A stretch of DNA of 64,000 nucleotides from Misgurnus anguillicaudatus. Its lineage: Eukaryota; Chordata; Actinopteri; Cypriniformes; Cobitidae. The notes under the pieces were generated by a model. The model saw only the letters and a list, made by a program, of their open reading frames with translations. It was not told the origin of the DNA and made no database searches. Below, piece by piece: positions 32,030 through 45,058 of the stretch. The position numbers were made by a program, and so were the translations under genes. The stretch lies in contig NW_027395283.1 in assembly GCF_027580225.2 (NCBI RefSeq), positions 6,080,501-6,144,500 of the forward strand, written 5' to 3'. Numbering within the stretch: the first letter of the stretch is position 1; each line of letters begins with the position of its first letter.

Positions 32030-33653
32030 ATAGCAGAACCCAGAAAACCTTGGGTCAGCGGCACCTTAATGATAGTGTTCTGTGACGTTTCCAGCCAGAA
32101 AGTGTATATATATCAAGTTCCTCATTAGAGCTGGAAGGGATTGTACTCTGGTCATACAGAACAACTCACTAGCACTACTCCACCACGGTTTTTCAACAGG
32201 ATTCTCATACAATCATTGTAAGCTACCTGCAGCTTATGAAGACTCTCTTTCTTAAATGTAATCCATAAAGGTGCAGTATAAAAAGAAGTGCAATATGTTC
32301 TAAAAAGGTTTATTTGTACCTAATCTGAACACATTAAAATTTTCTTATCAACATATTTGCTTGAGCGTATAGCATACGACGATGCCTATACATATCCTCA
32401 TCCTCACTTAAATCATCATTAATGACATGTCTCATAATTTTGTTTTAGTGCATGTACTGTACACATAGGTCTCTGTGTTCTCTAGTTCTACATATTATTG
32501 CAACACTTTTTTTTCACATTATATTGCACATCATACCTATTCCCATAATCCGAGCATATATTTAATAACTGTTGAAAACCCACACTACTTGGTCTTACAG
32601 TTATTTAGATCTTCTGACAGGTCATTCATATAAATATTAAAGAGACCTGTTAAGAGTAAACTTCCTTGCCGTACTCTATTGCTTACTTTAAAGGGGTCTG
32701 ACACACAACTACACCATTTTATCTGTATATTTTGATTTGAAAACCAATACACCAGAATTCTAAAAATGGTATTAGGGGCCAGTCACACCAAAAGCGCTTT
32801 AAACGCTTGCAAACACAAGGCGCGACGCACTGCCTTTTTTAAAAAAGAGCAGTGCGGCGCGGCTTTTCATATTGCTAAGCAACCACCGAGTCAGCTGTCT
32901 TGTCAATTAAATATTGAAGCGTGAGCGCTCTTTTGCTGTTAACTGTCATATTAGCAGAAACTTTAAAAAGATGACGCTTGCTCTGACCTTGTTTGAGGGT
33001 GAGAGGTGCACACAGGAGAGAGTGAGCGAGTGGTGTCCGGTTCTTCAAAGCAACTGTAAACTTTCCTCACCACAACGTAAGGCCCGCCTCTCCCCTCATT
33101 CGATTGGACAATGGAAGACGCGATGACGTCAGGCGCTTATCCGCTCTCAGCGCTCCTTCAAAAACGCTGTGCGCGGCAGGCGGCAGAAAACCGCAAGGCG
33201 CTCGGTGGCATAAACAGCGTGCAAACGCGCCCTGCCCATAGAATATCATTCAAAAAAGGCGCCTGCAACTGCCATAAACGCTTTGGTGTGACTGGCCCCT
33301 AAGGCCCCTCTTTTTGTTGAAGTTTATTAAACAACTTCTGATGATTGACTCAAACAAATGCTTTAGAGGCATCAATAAAGCCAAGTATTACAGATAAGTT
33401 GATATCTGATCCAAAATAATTTTTGTCCAAAACTTTAGATATAATGCTAGCTAAAGCAATTGGTCTATAATTATGCAAAATACCCAGCTTTCCACTCTTA
33501 TCCTTAATAACAGGTGACAGGGTAACTGTCAACATAGATGTTGGTAGCAGCCCATCTGATATAAAACCAGTAAAGCAAAGTGCAAGCTTAGGGCTCACAT
33601 TTTTTTTTTAACTGTTCAGATGTAATTTGATCTGCACCCCCATTTTTCTATCT
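32030..33653 (-). pseudogene. Old LINE, RT and C-terminal piece (fragment 4 of 4)
   Basis: Minus-strand blocks read DQITSEQL, VSPKLALCFTGF, then PVIKDKSGKLGILHNYRPIA (RT motif 1), GFIDASKAFV (catalytic Asp block) and, beyond the MITE at 32775-33299, RILVYWFSNQNIQIKW, FNIYMNDLSEDLN and finally KLQVAYNDCMRILLK. This is a non-LTR reverse transcriptase with many stops and frameshifts and with RT segments missing. Its upstream part continues at 45411, because the 11.7-kb composite was inserted here. It is dead. The family resembles an abundant cyprinid LINE, but the clade is not assigned. Confidence 0.75.
32775..33299. mobile_element. PIF/Harbinger-like MITE, copy 2
   Basis: Same family as 4862-5397, with GGGGCCAGTCACACC ends and very similar interior. 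The left flank is TTA (32772-32774) and the right flank TAA (33300-33302), i.e. a TWA site with one change. It splits the old LINE between its FIDASKAF block and its FSNQNIQIKW block. Confidence 0.85.
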
Positions 33654-33928
33654 TTAAAGGGCGTTTTGCAGGTTAAAATTTTCAACGAATTTGTGCAATT
33701 TGCTTGTTGATAATAAACATTTAAACTGTTATCCATTGTATTTTATGTTGTTGGGTATCACAAAACCCGAAAAAGTATGAAAAAGTACAGCAATTTGCAA
33801 TGATTCTCCTTTCCCCCACAACGCACTGTATGACGTCACGCTGGGGAGAGAATTTACCAAAGCCGCCTTGAGAGCATTGAGAATGACTAGAGAAAGACGA
33901 GTAAAGTACAGTTCTGATAGCGCAGATT

Positions 33929-33929
<1 letters not shown>

Positions 33930-34008
<79 letters not shown>

Positions 34009-34009
34009 G
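33930..34009. repeat. (GATA)n microsatellite
   Basis: About 20 GATA units. The minus-strand frame reading (LSIY)n through it is an artefact. Confidence 0.95.
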
Positions 34010-34050
34010 CTAGTATAGAGAGATAGGCAGACAGCCAGATAGCATAACTC

Positions 34051-34279
34051 TGGTAACTTCATCAATAAAGATTGAGTCAAGCACTTTCACGGTACTTGTT
34101 ATTTATTTATTACCATGAAGATAACAGTGCACAGTAACAGAGTATATCCACGACTGGGTATCACTTTCTCTCTGTATGTTTATATCACCCAAGCCCGGAC
34201 CCACATGATGCAGTAGGTCAATGGCGCCTCTTGTGGTGTGGAGTAGAACTGCCGATAACTATAACATCAGGATACCACA
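34051..34279 (-). repeat. 3' LTR of Ty3/gypsy 1
   Basis: 229 bases, TGGTAACTTC to GATACCACA. The copy at 39113-39313 lacks 28 bases found here (around CACATGATGCAGTAGG) and otherwise differs at very few positions. Confidence 0.9.
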
Positions 34280-34422
34280 TCCCTCCCCCCTTAAGAACAA
34301 AAAATACTCCAGATTAAACATCATACGTTCCCCCAAACTAATCATAATTGCACTTTAAGGGCACTTAATACTGTTAACACAGAAAATAATAACATCAACA
34401 GTAAATTCTTTCACAATGTGAT

Positions 34423-34532
<110 letters not shown>

Positions 34533-34627
34533 CAGAACAAAAAAAACTAACTAGGAAGGTGGGTAGACTGCCATCCTTCCAGTGAGTCCCAGAGCTCATT
34601 CTTGCTCTGTCTTGAGGGATCTCACTA

Positions 34628-37600
34628 CTATTTAACGAAGTCTTTCAGATAAGCAGGAGTCTGTCTGGGGCGCTCGGAGCGGCGCAACACAGGTAGTGGA
34701 TCTATTCCTGCTTTTGTCTGTTCAACAACTGATGGATGTGCTTGGGCTGTCTCAGAAGCAGTCATTCTCTCTCTGACCGCAGGGGTGATGGCAGAGTCCG
34801 CAGGCAGGGCCTCCAATACAGTATCTGGAACCTGAAGACTGGTAGGCTCCTCCATCCTCTCGGGCACAGGCAAGTCACTGCTCACTATTGTATGACGTTT
34901 TCTGATTTGATCGACATGACGCCTCATAACTCGTCCATCTCCTCTCTGTACAGTATACGATACAGGTCCTGTGTTCTCTTCAATGACTGCTGGTATCCAA
35001 CGGGGTCCATGACTGTAGTTTCGTGTGTACTAGGGATGCATATCAATTAATCGCGATTAATCTATAGCAGAATAAAAGTTTTTGTTTACATCATATATGT
35101 GTGTGTACTGTGTATAATAACTTTGTATAGTTAAATGCACACACATACATGTATATATTTAAGCAATGTTTACATGTGTATATACATTTGTATATTTATG
35201 TATAATTTATATTATATATAAATATAAATACTTAATATATAAATATATTTTTTTCTTAAAATTATACATGCATGTGTGCATATTTATATATACATAATTA
35301 TTATACACAGTTCACACACATATATGATGTAAACAAAAACTTTTATTCTGCTATAGATTAATCGCGATTAATTGATATGCATCCCTAGTGTGTACACATC
35401 ATCCCCAGGAGAAAAACTCCTCCACTTACTGTGTGTGTCATGTTGTTCCTTCTGCTTGAGCTGTTTCTTGCGTATCTTTGATTTCACATCCGGCAGCAGA
35501 AGATCCATTGTTGAACGCAGCCTCCTCGACATAAGCATTTCCGCTGGTGACACTCCAGTTGTGGTTTGGGTTGTAATTCTGTAATTAAACAGAAATCTAG
35601 CCAATTTTGTTTCCAAAGTATCTCCCTTTATTTTCGTGATTCCTTGTTTGAACGTCTGTACAGCTCTTTCTGCTAGACCGTTAGATGCGGGGTGGAAAGG
35701 TGCGGATGTAATGTGCTGTATACCGTTCTGTTTTAAGAATGCTTGAAACTCTTGACTTGTGAAGCAAGTTCCATTATCTGATACTAAGGTCTGGGGTAGG
35801 CCATGTATGCTAAAGCATTGTCTGAGCTTTTCAATGGTAACTTGGCTTGTTGCTGCACTTGTTGGGTACACATCAATCCATTTGGAGTGTGCATCTACCA
35901 GGACGAGGAACATCTTTCCTAGGAAAGGGCCGGCGTAATCCACATGCAGTCTGCTCCAGGGGGTCTCTGGCCACTCCCACGGATGTAGTGGTGCTCCTGC
36001 TGGAGGATTTCTGTTTTCCTGACATGTATGGCAAGACTGCACTTCCTTTTCAATTTCGGAGTCCATTCCTGGCCACCAAACATATGAACGTGCTAAGCCC
36101 TTCATTCTAGAAATTCCTGGGTGTGTGTGATGTAACTGTTTTAAAATGGCTTTCCTGCTCCTCTGCGGAACGACCACTCTCGCCCCCCAGAGCACACACC
36201 CATCTTTCACACTCAGCTCCAGTTTCCTCTGACTGTAGGGTTTGTACATTGTATCCACCTCCCTTGGCTATCCTTTCAGACACCAGGCTAGCACTTGTGA
36301 GAGTGTTTCATCCTTAGCTGTCCACTGTCTAACCTGTTTTGTCGTGATTGGTGGGTCCTCCATGACCTCCAACATGAGGACCTGGTCTGTCTCCTCCTCT
36401 TCCTCCGTTTCTGGCAATGGCAACCTGCTCAGTGTATCGGCATTTGCATGTTCCTGCCCCGGCTTGTATATGATTTTGTACTCATAAGCTCTGAGGAGTG
36501 TCGCCCACCTCTGCACTCTCGGTGACCCCATCTGTGGCACTGGCTTTTTTTCATTAAAGAGTGATATCAGTGGCTTGTGGTCGGTGCTGATTGTGAATGT
36601 TCGTCTGTAGATGTATTTGTGAAACCTCTTAATCCCGAAAATGATAGCTAACCCTTCCTTATCGAGCTGTGAGTAACGCTTCTCTGCTGGTATAAGTGTG
36701 CGTGACATGAAGCCTAAAGGTTTTTCACTACCATCTTCCATGACATATGACAGTACGGCGCCTATTCCGTATGGCGAGGCGTCACACGCAAGCACTAAAT
36801 CTTTGTCTGCAGAATAGTGACCCAGGACTTTAGCTGACTTCAGCAACTGTTTTGAGTTCTGAAAAGCTTCTTCCTGTTCATTACTCCAGGTCCACAAAAC
36901 ATCTTTCCTTAGCAGCTTGTGTAAAGGGGCTAAGCGTGTAGCTAGACTAGGGAGAAACTTGTTATAGTAATTCAAGAGACCTAAATAGGCCTTTAGCTCA
37001 GTCACTGTGGTTGGCGGTGGAGCCTCCTCGATGGCTCTCACTTTGCTCAGCACGGGATGTAAGCCTTCAGCATTAACTACATGCCCGAGGTATTCCACTT
37101 CATTTTTCAGAAAGGCACATTTGCTTCTGTGGAGTCGCAGGCCGGCCTCTTTTAGTCGCCTAAGTACCTCATCTAGTGTGCTCAAATGTTCGGCTTCGTC
37201 TCTCCCCGTCAGAATAATATCGTCCAAGTACACAGCTACTCTTGGAAGGCCTTGTAACAGGTTTTCCATCGTTCGCTGAAAGATGGCGGGAGCTGAAGAG
37301 ACCCCGAAAGGTAGCCTATTGTAGGTAAACAGGCCTCGATGTGTGTTTATTGTGAGGTATTTCTTTGAGGTATCGTCCATCACAATCTGTTGGTAGGCGT
37401 GGCTTAAATCGAGCTTGGAGAACTGTTTCCCTCCCAACAGAGTATTGAACAGGTTTTCGACACGGGGAATTGGGTATTGCTCTAGTGAGGAGGCACTGTT
37501 AACAGTAAGCTTATAATCTCCACATAATCTGACTGACCCATTTGGCTTTAAGACAGGAACTATGGGCGCAGCCCATTCAGCGTACTTAACAGGAGCTATA

Positions 37601-39060
37601 ATGTCCTCCTTCAGCAGCCGATCTAACTCCTCTTCTACTTTTGCCCTCATGGCATAAGGAACTGAGCGGGGCCGATAGAATTTAGGATGTGCTTCAGCGG
37701 ACACTCGAATGGTTGCTTTCATGCCTTTTAACATACCTAACTCCTGCTTGAAGACATCCTCATTTGTAGTGAGCACTTCCTGTACACTTTGTGCCTCCGT
37801 TCTCACATTTTTTATTTCTTCCCACTTCAGCTTTAGCGCCTCTAGCCATCCTCTTCCTAACAAGCTAGGTCCTGTACCTTTAACCACCACTAGTGGCAAT
37901 GTCTTTACTTGTTGCTCGTAGTTGACTTCCACCTTGGCTACCCCCACTACGTTGATTTTCTCCCTGGTGTATGACTTAAGTACCAGTTTAGTTTGTCTCA
38001 TTTGCGGTCTTTGTTTTTCGTTCCACGTCTCATTGAACTTCCCCTCGTTCATTATGCTTACACTGCATCCTGTATCGATTTCAAACTGTGCTGTTTTCTT
38101 ATTGACTTCCATAGTCACTTCAAACGGTTTTACTCTCTGAATTGATGTCTCTGTTTTCATGCAGTTTAATGTGAACGCTTCCTCTTCAGATCTATCATCA
38201 TCCTGCTTTTCAGAGTCTAGATTATAAGATCTATGTGGACGCGAACGCCGCTCTGTTCTGTATGCTTTCTTTTCATTGGGGAATGTATCTTCTTTCTTTC
38301 TATTCCTGCAAGCCTTAGCTATGTGACCTACTTTCCCGCAACAGTGACACTTTGCTTCCTTAAATTTACACTCAACTGCACTGTGTTGCTTTCCATGACA
38401 TCGGTAGCATTCTTTACCTTTCTTTTTCCATTCACCCTCCTTTTTCAATGTTCCCTGTATCTTCATGCTGTTGCATGCTAACGGTGCCTTGTGGAGGTCC
38501 TGCAAATTTTTGCTGGCAGCCTCTGCAGCTACTGCAATTTTGAACGCTCTCTCAAAAGTCAAATCTGTTTCGGAAAGCAAGCGTCTCTGAATCCTGTCAT
38601 CATTAATACCGCATACCAGTCGGTCTCTTAACATCTGTTCCAGTGTGGTACCATAGTTACAGTCTTGTGCTAATTGTCTCAGTTCTGCTACATATGCACT
38701 GATGGTTTCTGTGGGCTGATGGGAGCGCGAGTCAAATTTATATCTCTGCACTATTTCGCTCGGTTTTGGGTTGAAGTGCTCTTTCATTAAAGTTTTCAAC
38801 TGAACGTATGTTTTTGAGCTGGGCTTATCTGGACTCACCAGGTTCCTTATGAGCTTGTATGTGGCTGGTCCCACCACGCTGATGAGGATAGCTCTTTGCT
38901 TTTCTCCGTCATCAATTCCGTTAGCTTCAAAAAACTGCTCTAGTATCTCGCAATACTCTTCCCATGTCTGCTCCTTCACGTCAAAAGTAGACAGTGTACC
39001 TATCATTGTAGCCATCTTTGTGTTTGTCTCCGTCAACTCACTGAACTCATCCAGTATCAT
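34628..39060 (-). pseudogene. Gag-Pol of Ty3/gypsy 1, broken by one stop and one MITE
   Basis: From 39060: capsid-like gag, two zinc knuckles (CYRCHGKQHSAVEC and CHCCGKVGHIAKAC, about residues 218-251), protease with IDTGCSVSIM (about 329), RT with YLDDIILTG (about 615), RNase H (LACDASPYGIGAVLS), ending at an in-frame TAG at 36268-36270. The same frame continues into integrase: HHCC finger (HHTHPGIS, CHTC) and the D-D-E residues in HVDYAGP, VSDNGTCF and GLAERAVQ. Integrase is cut at about 35388 by the hAT MITE. The pol tail resumes to a stop at 34628 (VLRRSERPRQTPAYL). The protein would copy and integrate the element. As it stands it is interrupted twice, although every catalytic motif checked is present. 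Single gag-pol frame, as in Mag-like elements. Confidence 0.88.
35031..35387. mobile_element. hAT-type MITE inside gypsy 1 integrase
   Basis: Almost perfect inverted ends (TAGGGATGCATATCAATTAA and reverse complement) extending over about 75 bases. GTGTGTAC is duplicated at 35023-35030 and 35388-35395. Confidence 0.92.
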
Positions 39061-39112
39061 CCGTCTTAAGACCGACGTTTATTTCATCCATCCCATCCTC
39101 GTCCCCAATATG

Positions 39113-39313
39113 TGGTAACTTCATCAATAAAGATTGAGTCAAGCACTTTCACGGTACTTGTTATTTATTTATTACCATGAAGATAACAGTGCACAGTAAC
39201 AGAGTATATCCGCGACTGGGTATCACTTTCTCTCTGTATGTTTATATCACCCAAGCCCGGACTCTTGTGGTGTGGAGTAGAACTGCCGATAACTATAACA
39301 TCAAGATACCACA
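39113..39313 (-). repeat. 5' LTR of Ty3/gypsy 1
   Basis: 201 bases, direct repeat of 34051-34279 with a 28-base deletion. Transcription would run leftward from here. Confidence 0.9.
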
Positions 39314-40340
39314 ATAATGCTGGCTTGAGGGGGTCCATGATCCTGCCTGAAATGGGTGTAACTTTATGCGATCTTCCGCACAAACGGTTTTGGCAGCATG
39401 TCTCTAATCCTGGAAGCTGAGTGAGGCACGCCACATCTGTTCGCGGGGACCAGCGACCCAAACGCACTCACTTTCTTACAGCCAGTAGCGGAATGGCAAT
39501 CGGGAGAGTCGGGACTTTCCCGGTGGGCCGATCTGATAATAGTTATACATTTCGAGTTAACACCGTCTGGCGGCGTGATGTGCGCCGGTTCCCGCAGCCC
39601 GCTGGTCAAACTGTGCAGGCAGCCTCTCTGCTCAACAAAGTATATAAAAGTGCTCAACCTGTTCGGCAGGTCCAAACATGTACAGGATTTATAAAAATAC
39701 GGTGATCAATGAGCGGTTTCTCCTCAAATGGCATATAGTCTGTCGTGATGTAAAAAGCCGCCGAACGCCTGTTTATTACAGTATGTATGCGGTCGAATCC
39801 GCGTGTGCTGCAGCTGCTGACTGCTGCTGCGTATAAAATGATCGTGCGATTCGTTATAATCGCATAAACAATATAACAAAGCATCCTTTTATTTCACAAA
39901 ACAATATATTTGAGATATTATTTGATAGACTAGTAAGTGTGGATTAAGGATGTTTAAAAATCTCTAGCCTGGTGGTCAGGACATGAATGGATCAAATCAG
40001 CAGATTTGCGAAGTTTTATTAATCTCCACATATATCATAAATAATAATTAGCATGGTAACTTTGCAGTATAACACATTATATATTTCCTACGATGTATAT
40101 ATGATTTCCAAATTTTATACGTAAGTATTAAACAGCAATAAATGTCTCATCTATCTCTATGGCTCTGGCTGAGGCTTTCTCCTCTTCTCCCCAACGTGAC
40201 GTCATCGCAGAATTGCGTAAAAAAAACTGTTAATACCAAAAACGTAAAAAAGTGGTCTTTAAGTCCATTTTTGAGACATTTTAAAAATTATACACATATC
40301 TTGAGTGATTTATGTACCCATTAATCGACAGTGGTGGTTA
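39314..40340. other. Unassigned part of the TTAA composite
   Basis: Contains 94- and 103-residue overlapping frames on opposite strands around 39364-39705, without recognisable domains. It is more GC-rich than its surroundings and is probably body sequence of an older element. No gene can be supported. Confidence 0.4.
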
Positions 40341-40503
40341 TATTTATATTTATATTTATTTATATTTATTTATTTATTTCGAATTGAGAAAAGCAAATTA
40401 CAACAAAAAAGTAATTTACATTAGCTCACCTCATTCAAAAAGGGATAGGTAGAAGCCCTAGGCTTATCAAAAACCTATCCCCAAACATCACAGTACCTAA
40501 AGC

Positions 40504-43500
40504 TCACATCAAACAATTTAAAATCAAAAACACAGCTTTTAAAATAAACACACAAAAAAAATCATCAAAAAATAAAGAGAAAAAAAAATCAAAATCAGGC
40601 AGTAGCAGTTTTCCAACTAACCCCTCTCTTATATACTTAGCAAAAATAGATATTTTAAACCTTTTTTTAAATTGAAATATATGAACACTTTCTTTTATCT
40701 GGTTGTTCAAACTATTCCACAATATCACTCCACGGATTGAAATACACATGCTTTTAAGCTCAGTCCGAGCATAATGTTGTCTCATATCTAAAGTCCTTCT
40801 TAAGTTATAACCACATTCTATATCTGTAAACAATTTTTGTATGTTCCCAGGTAGTTGTTTATTTTTTGCTTTATAAATAATTTGAGCAGTTTTTAAATCT
40901 ACTAAATCATTAAACTTTAGAGTTGGTAATTTTAAGAATAATAAATTAGTATGTTCATGGTATCCTACATTATTTACTATCCTTATAGCTCTTTTTTGTA
41001 TTGTAATTAATGATTGCAAGGTTGATATGTAGGTATTACCCCATACTTCCACACAATAATTTAAGTATGGCATAACAAATGAACTATACAAAATATAAAG
41101 TGCTTTCTCATTCACTAAATTCCGTACTTTCATCATTACACCAACACTTCTTGCCACTTTTGCTCTCACATATTTAATGTGGGGTTTCCAGCAGATTTTG
41201 TGATCAAGAATCACACCCAAAAATTTATTTTCATACACTCTTTCTATTTCAGTATTATTAATCATAATTTTTATTTGTTTATCAATCTTACGATTTCCAA
41301 ACAACATAAATTTGGTTTTCTCTAGATTCAATGATAATTTATTTAAATCAAACCACTCTTTTACCTTATTAACTTCAGCTGTGACCATGTCCAAAAGCTG
41401 TTGCAAATTTTCCCCAGAACAAAAAATATTGGTGTCATCAGCAAACATTACAAATTTAAGGAGGTTTGTAACCCTGCATATATCATTTATATATAATATA
41501 AATAATACTGGTCCCAAGATCGACCCCTGAGGAACTCCACAAGTGATCTCTCTAAATTCTGATCTGTAGACTCCCATTTGTACAAACTGTAATCTATTAC
41601 TTATATAGCTTTTCAACCAATCCAAAGCAACCCCTCTAATACCATACATTTCCAACTTATTAACCAATACACTATGATCAACCGTATCAAAAGCTTTTTT
41701 TAAATCTATAAAAACTCCCACTGCATATTTTTTATTGTCTATAGATCTTGTAATGTCTTCAATTAACTCCATTAAAGCCATAGATGTCGATCTACTTGAT
41801 CTAAATCCATACTGACTCTCAACTAACAGATTATACCTCTCTACAAAATTTCCTAATCTTTTAGCATACAATTTTTCCAAAATTTTCGAAAACTGTGAAA
41901 GTAAGGACACCGGCGTATAATTAGTGAAATGACTTCTTTCACCAGATTTATATAATGGAATTACTTTTGCAACTTTCATTTTACTTGGAAATACACCTGA
42001 TGTGAAAGACAGATTAAAAATATAAACTAAAGGAGTAACAATTGCAACAATGATTTCCTTAATTAAAGCCATGTCAATATCATTCCAATCAGTGGATTTT
42101 TTATTCTTCCATTGATTAACAATTTCAAAAATCTAATTTTCATTGGTTGGTTTCAAGTATATTGAGTTTGGATTATTATTTAGAAAATCCACCGCCTTCA
42201 CCTCACCTACTTGTTTCTTTTGAATTTTAATTTCTTCTGCCAGTCTTGGCCCCACATTTACAAAAACATCATTAATTCCATTAACCACTTCATTCATATT
42301 ATTTAGAGATCTCTCATTGTCCATGAAATTTTTTGGATATTCTACTTTCGTTATTCCTTTCCTGATAATTTTATTTAATACATTCCATACACCCTTAATG
42401 TCATTTTTATTATCGTTAAATTTTTTATTATAATAATCTTTTTTACTTATCCTAATGATGCTAGTCAATTTATTTTTATACCTTTTATACTTATATTCTG
42501 CGTCCACTGTTTTATTTTTTATAAATTTTTTGTACAAGATATTCTTTTTTTTACATGCATTTTGTAAACCCTTTGTCATCCATGGAATCCCATTAAATTT
42601 CTTTTTTTTTATTATACTCTTTTAAAGGGCAATGCTCATCATATAATGAATTAAATACTGTCAGGAATATTTCATATGCTTTATCAGTATCAGTTTCACT
42701 ATACAATGATTCCCAATTATATTCTAATAATTCAATTCTGAGTTTGCTTATTGTTTTCACTGTTCTTACTCTTCTGTAACTAATTTCATTAACATCTTTT
42801 CGACTCTCATAATCAGAAGTACACATCATACAAACTGGTAAATGGTCACTTATATCATTTATTAATAAACCACTTTTTATACTATTATCCATTTGATTTG
42901 TAAATATATTATCTATCAGAGTTGCACTATGAGATCTTATTTTACTTGGCTTAGGTATTAATGGAAAAAAACTCATACTAAACATTAAATCAATGAATTC
43001 ATCAATCAATTTCTGATTACTGGGATTTAAGAGATCTATATTAAAATCCCCACATATGTAAACAGATTTATAATATTTTTTAACAAATAATCTTTCCATA
43101 CAATTTTTAAATGCTTCAATATCAGAACCAGGTGCTCTATATACACAACTTACAATTACATTTTTCTTTTTTTCCAAAATAATTTCAACCATTATAATCT
43201 CCATCAGGTCGTCAATATTGGTAGTCATGTCCTTCACAATTTTACAATTGAGGCTACGTTTACATGGAAACGATCTGAAAAGAAACCGCAAAAGTGTCGT
43301 TGCGTTATCACTTTTTATTCCGCGTTTATACGAGCAGTTTGAAGGGGAAATCTGCGTGCATATGGTGACGCAAAAGTGTGTGATATTCGATGTAGTATGC
43401 ACTCCAGGCGGCTAGGTGGCAATGTGAAGCACTGACACACAAGAACACCAAGTCACGTGTGCCTGCGTACAACCTTCTTCCTGGTTCTCCCAGGTCTCAT

Positions 43501-44365
43501 CCAAAGCCGTCTGGTTTGCCTCCGACGAATTGGCGCATCAACAGTTTCACTGAGGTAATTAATGCACCTTCTCTGATCAGTAATACTAGCTGTGAATATT
43601 TCGTACAACTGTTGGAAAGACTTGTATATTTATCAGAGCTGCTATGGCAACTTGAAGGTCCGACGTATGGAAATAATCCGACATGTTTGTTGTTATTTTC
43701 CTGAACTTGCGCATGCCTGTGACGTAAACGTGTACACGACGAGAGCAGACTTTTGCGTTTTTACTCTTTAGACGAGAACGCGACAGTAGATCGTTTTTAA
43801 GATTTCCACTCTGAAGGGTGGTTTCACTTTTTTGCGTTTTTAAGCCCCCAAAACGCCGTCGCCGTGTAAACGAAAGGCACATCCTATAAAATATTTTTAC
43901 GTTTTCACCCTCGAGTGTTGTCGTGTAAACAGGCCCTTAAACTCCTCCTCCTTTTTTATTCTCTCTATTTACATAATTTAGTTCATATCCTTTTAAATCA
44001 AATGTCACCTCCTTCTCATTAGTAAACCAAGTCTCAGATATAGCTATCACCTGGAAAGGTTTTTTAAAATGTCTTATGTATTCTTCAATTTTATGAAAAT
44101 TTTAATATAAACTTCTACTATTGAAGTGGAGAATTGACATTCCCTGATTTACTTCAATATTCACATTAAATTGATCTTCAGAATAATAACAGCAATTATT
44201 ATTTATGTTGTTAAAGAAATTATTTTCAGGGTCAATATCTTGCTCAAAATCATGCAGATTATAATCAGTAAATTTAAATGTTCTTAAATTCCAGTTATCA
44301 CACTCATCATCACTCTCTTCTTCAGTTGTTGAATTTAAACGACAGTGATCTTCCATCAAGTCCAT
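40504..44365 (-). pseudogene. LINE 2 ORF2: endonuclease and reverse transcriptase
   Basis: Endonuclease starts at 44365 (SILHFNSRSLY, VIAISETWFTNEKEV), is interrupted by the MITE at 43242-43938, and resumes with VSCVYRAPGSDIEAF, YICGDFNIDLLN and NDISDHLPVCM. RT follows: KVIPLYKSGERSHFTNYTPV, GVFIDLKKAFDTVDH, GVPQGSILGPVLFILYIND, active site FADDTNIF, then the thumb and C-terminus to 40504. Breaks: in-frame TAA at 44102, the MITE, a frameshift in a poly(A) run at about 42600, and an in-frame TAG at 42133. The last 522 codons are open. It nicked target DNA and reverse-transcribed LINE RNA when intact. Confidence 0.85.
43242..43938. mobile_element. MITE-like insertion in LINE 2 endonuclease
   Basis: Splits the endonuclease between KKGGGV and NCKIVKDM. 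The ends are weakly inverted (GGCTACGTTTACATGGAAACG versus GGGCCTGTTTACACGACAAC). Both subterminal parts repeat GTTTACACG-like motifs. No clear target duplication. The 98-residue frame inside is not a gene. Confidence 0.6.
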
Positions 44366-44446
44366 ATTTTAGTTCACAGAAAACGCACATTGTCACAAAA
44401 TATTGTCACCTATGTCTCTAATACTTGTCAAGTTCTTCAATGTGTC

Positions 44447-45058
44447 TTACAGACAGCACTCTAGCCTTCTCTGGGGACCCATTAAGTTTGATGTACACTT
44501 TTGGTGTGCTCTTCTGGCTATGACTGCATTGATTTTAGTTAAGTGTTCATTTATATATACATCAGTGCCCCTAAGTTGTTTCCCCTGTCTAAGCACAGCA
44601 ATTTTGTTTTTCCTATTATGAAAGCGAATTATTATAACAGGTTTATCTTTTTTAGTTTTCCTAGGTAAAGAGTAACAAGACTCAATATCATTTTTGGAAA
44701 TTAAAATGTCTTTGCTATGCAAAAAAGTGGTCACCTGTTGCTCCAAGGAGTCCGTGTCTGAATCAATGAGCTCCCCACTATCAGTCGCTTTCACTGCTCT
44801 TGCATATGACCAAGGCTTGGTCTCTAATCCACTGATAACAATGTCATTCATGCGAGAGTGTTGCTCCAAATCTGCAACACGGCTTTCCAGATTAGCAATC
44901 ATCCTGTCCTTCTCTTCATTTTGTTTTTTAATTCTTTAATTTCACTCATCAATTCAATTATCATTTTCTGTTGCTTTGAAACATTCACAATTTCTTCCGA
45001 CAGAAAGTCCAGCAATTTCTTTATTTCTTCAATTTCTTCGCTCTTTTTCGGTGGCATT
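44447..45058 (-). pseudogene. LINE 2 ORF1 (coiled-coil RNA-binding protein)
   Basis: Starts MPPKKSEEIEEIKKLL at 45058. An acidic/basic heptad-like helix (KQQKMIIELMSEIKELKN) is followed, after a one-base frameshift in the A-rich run at about 44921-44931, by MIANLESRVADLEQHSRMND. A domain with PVIIIRFHNRKNKIAVLRQG and DVYINEHLTKINAVIARRAH comes next. These are typical of the ORF1 nucleic-acid chaperone of Jockey-superfamily LINEs. The frame stops early at 44447, shortly before the next ORF. Confidence 0.7.

Larger units (their letters stand above)
40341..45058 (-). mobile_element. LINE 2 (Jockey-superfamily type), nearly full length but broken
   Basis: Minus-strand ORF1 (44447-45058) and ORF2 (endonuclease plus RT, 44365 to 40504) are followed by an AAATA-rich 3' tail (40343-40380), the usual end of CR1/L2-like LINEs. 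Sequence 45059-45406 may be its 5' UTR. It contains a nested MITE at 43242-43938. Clade placement (CR1/L2/Crack/Daphne) is not resolved. Confidence 0.82.

Noticed and set aside
33721..34080. 119-residue ORF with (LSIY)n
   Set aside because: Translation of the (GATA)n microsatellite plus flanks.
39364..39705. Overlapping 94- and 103-residue ORFs on opposite strands
   Set aside because: No recognisable domain on either strand, and located in unassigned transposon body.
43586..43882. 98-residue minus-strand ORF between LINE 2 pieces
   Set aside because: It lies in the MITE-like insertion that breaks the endonuclease, with no domain.
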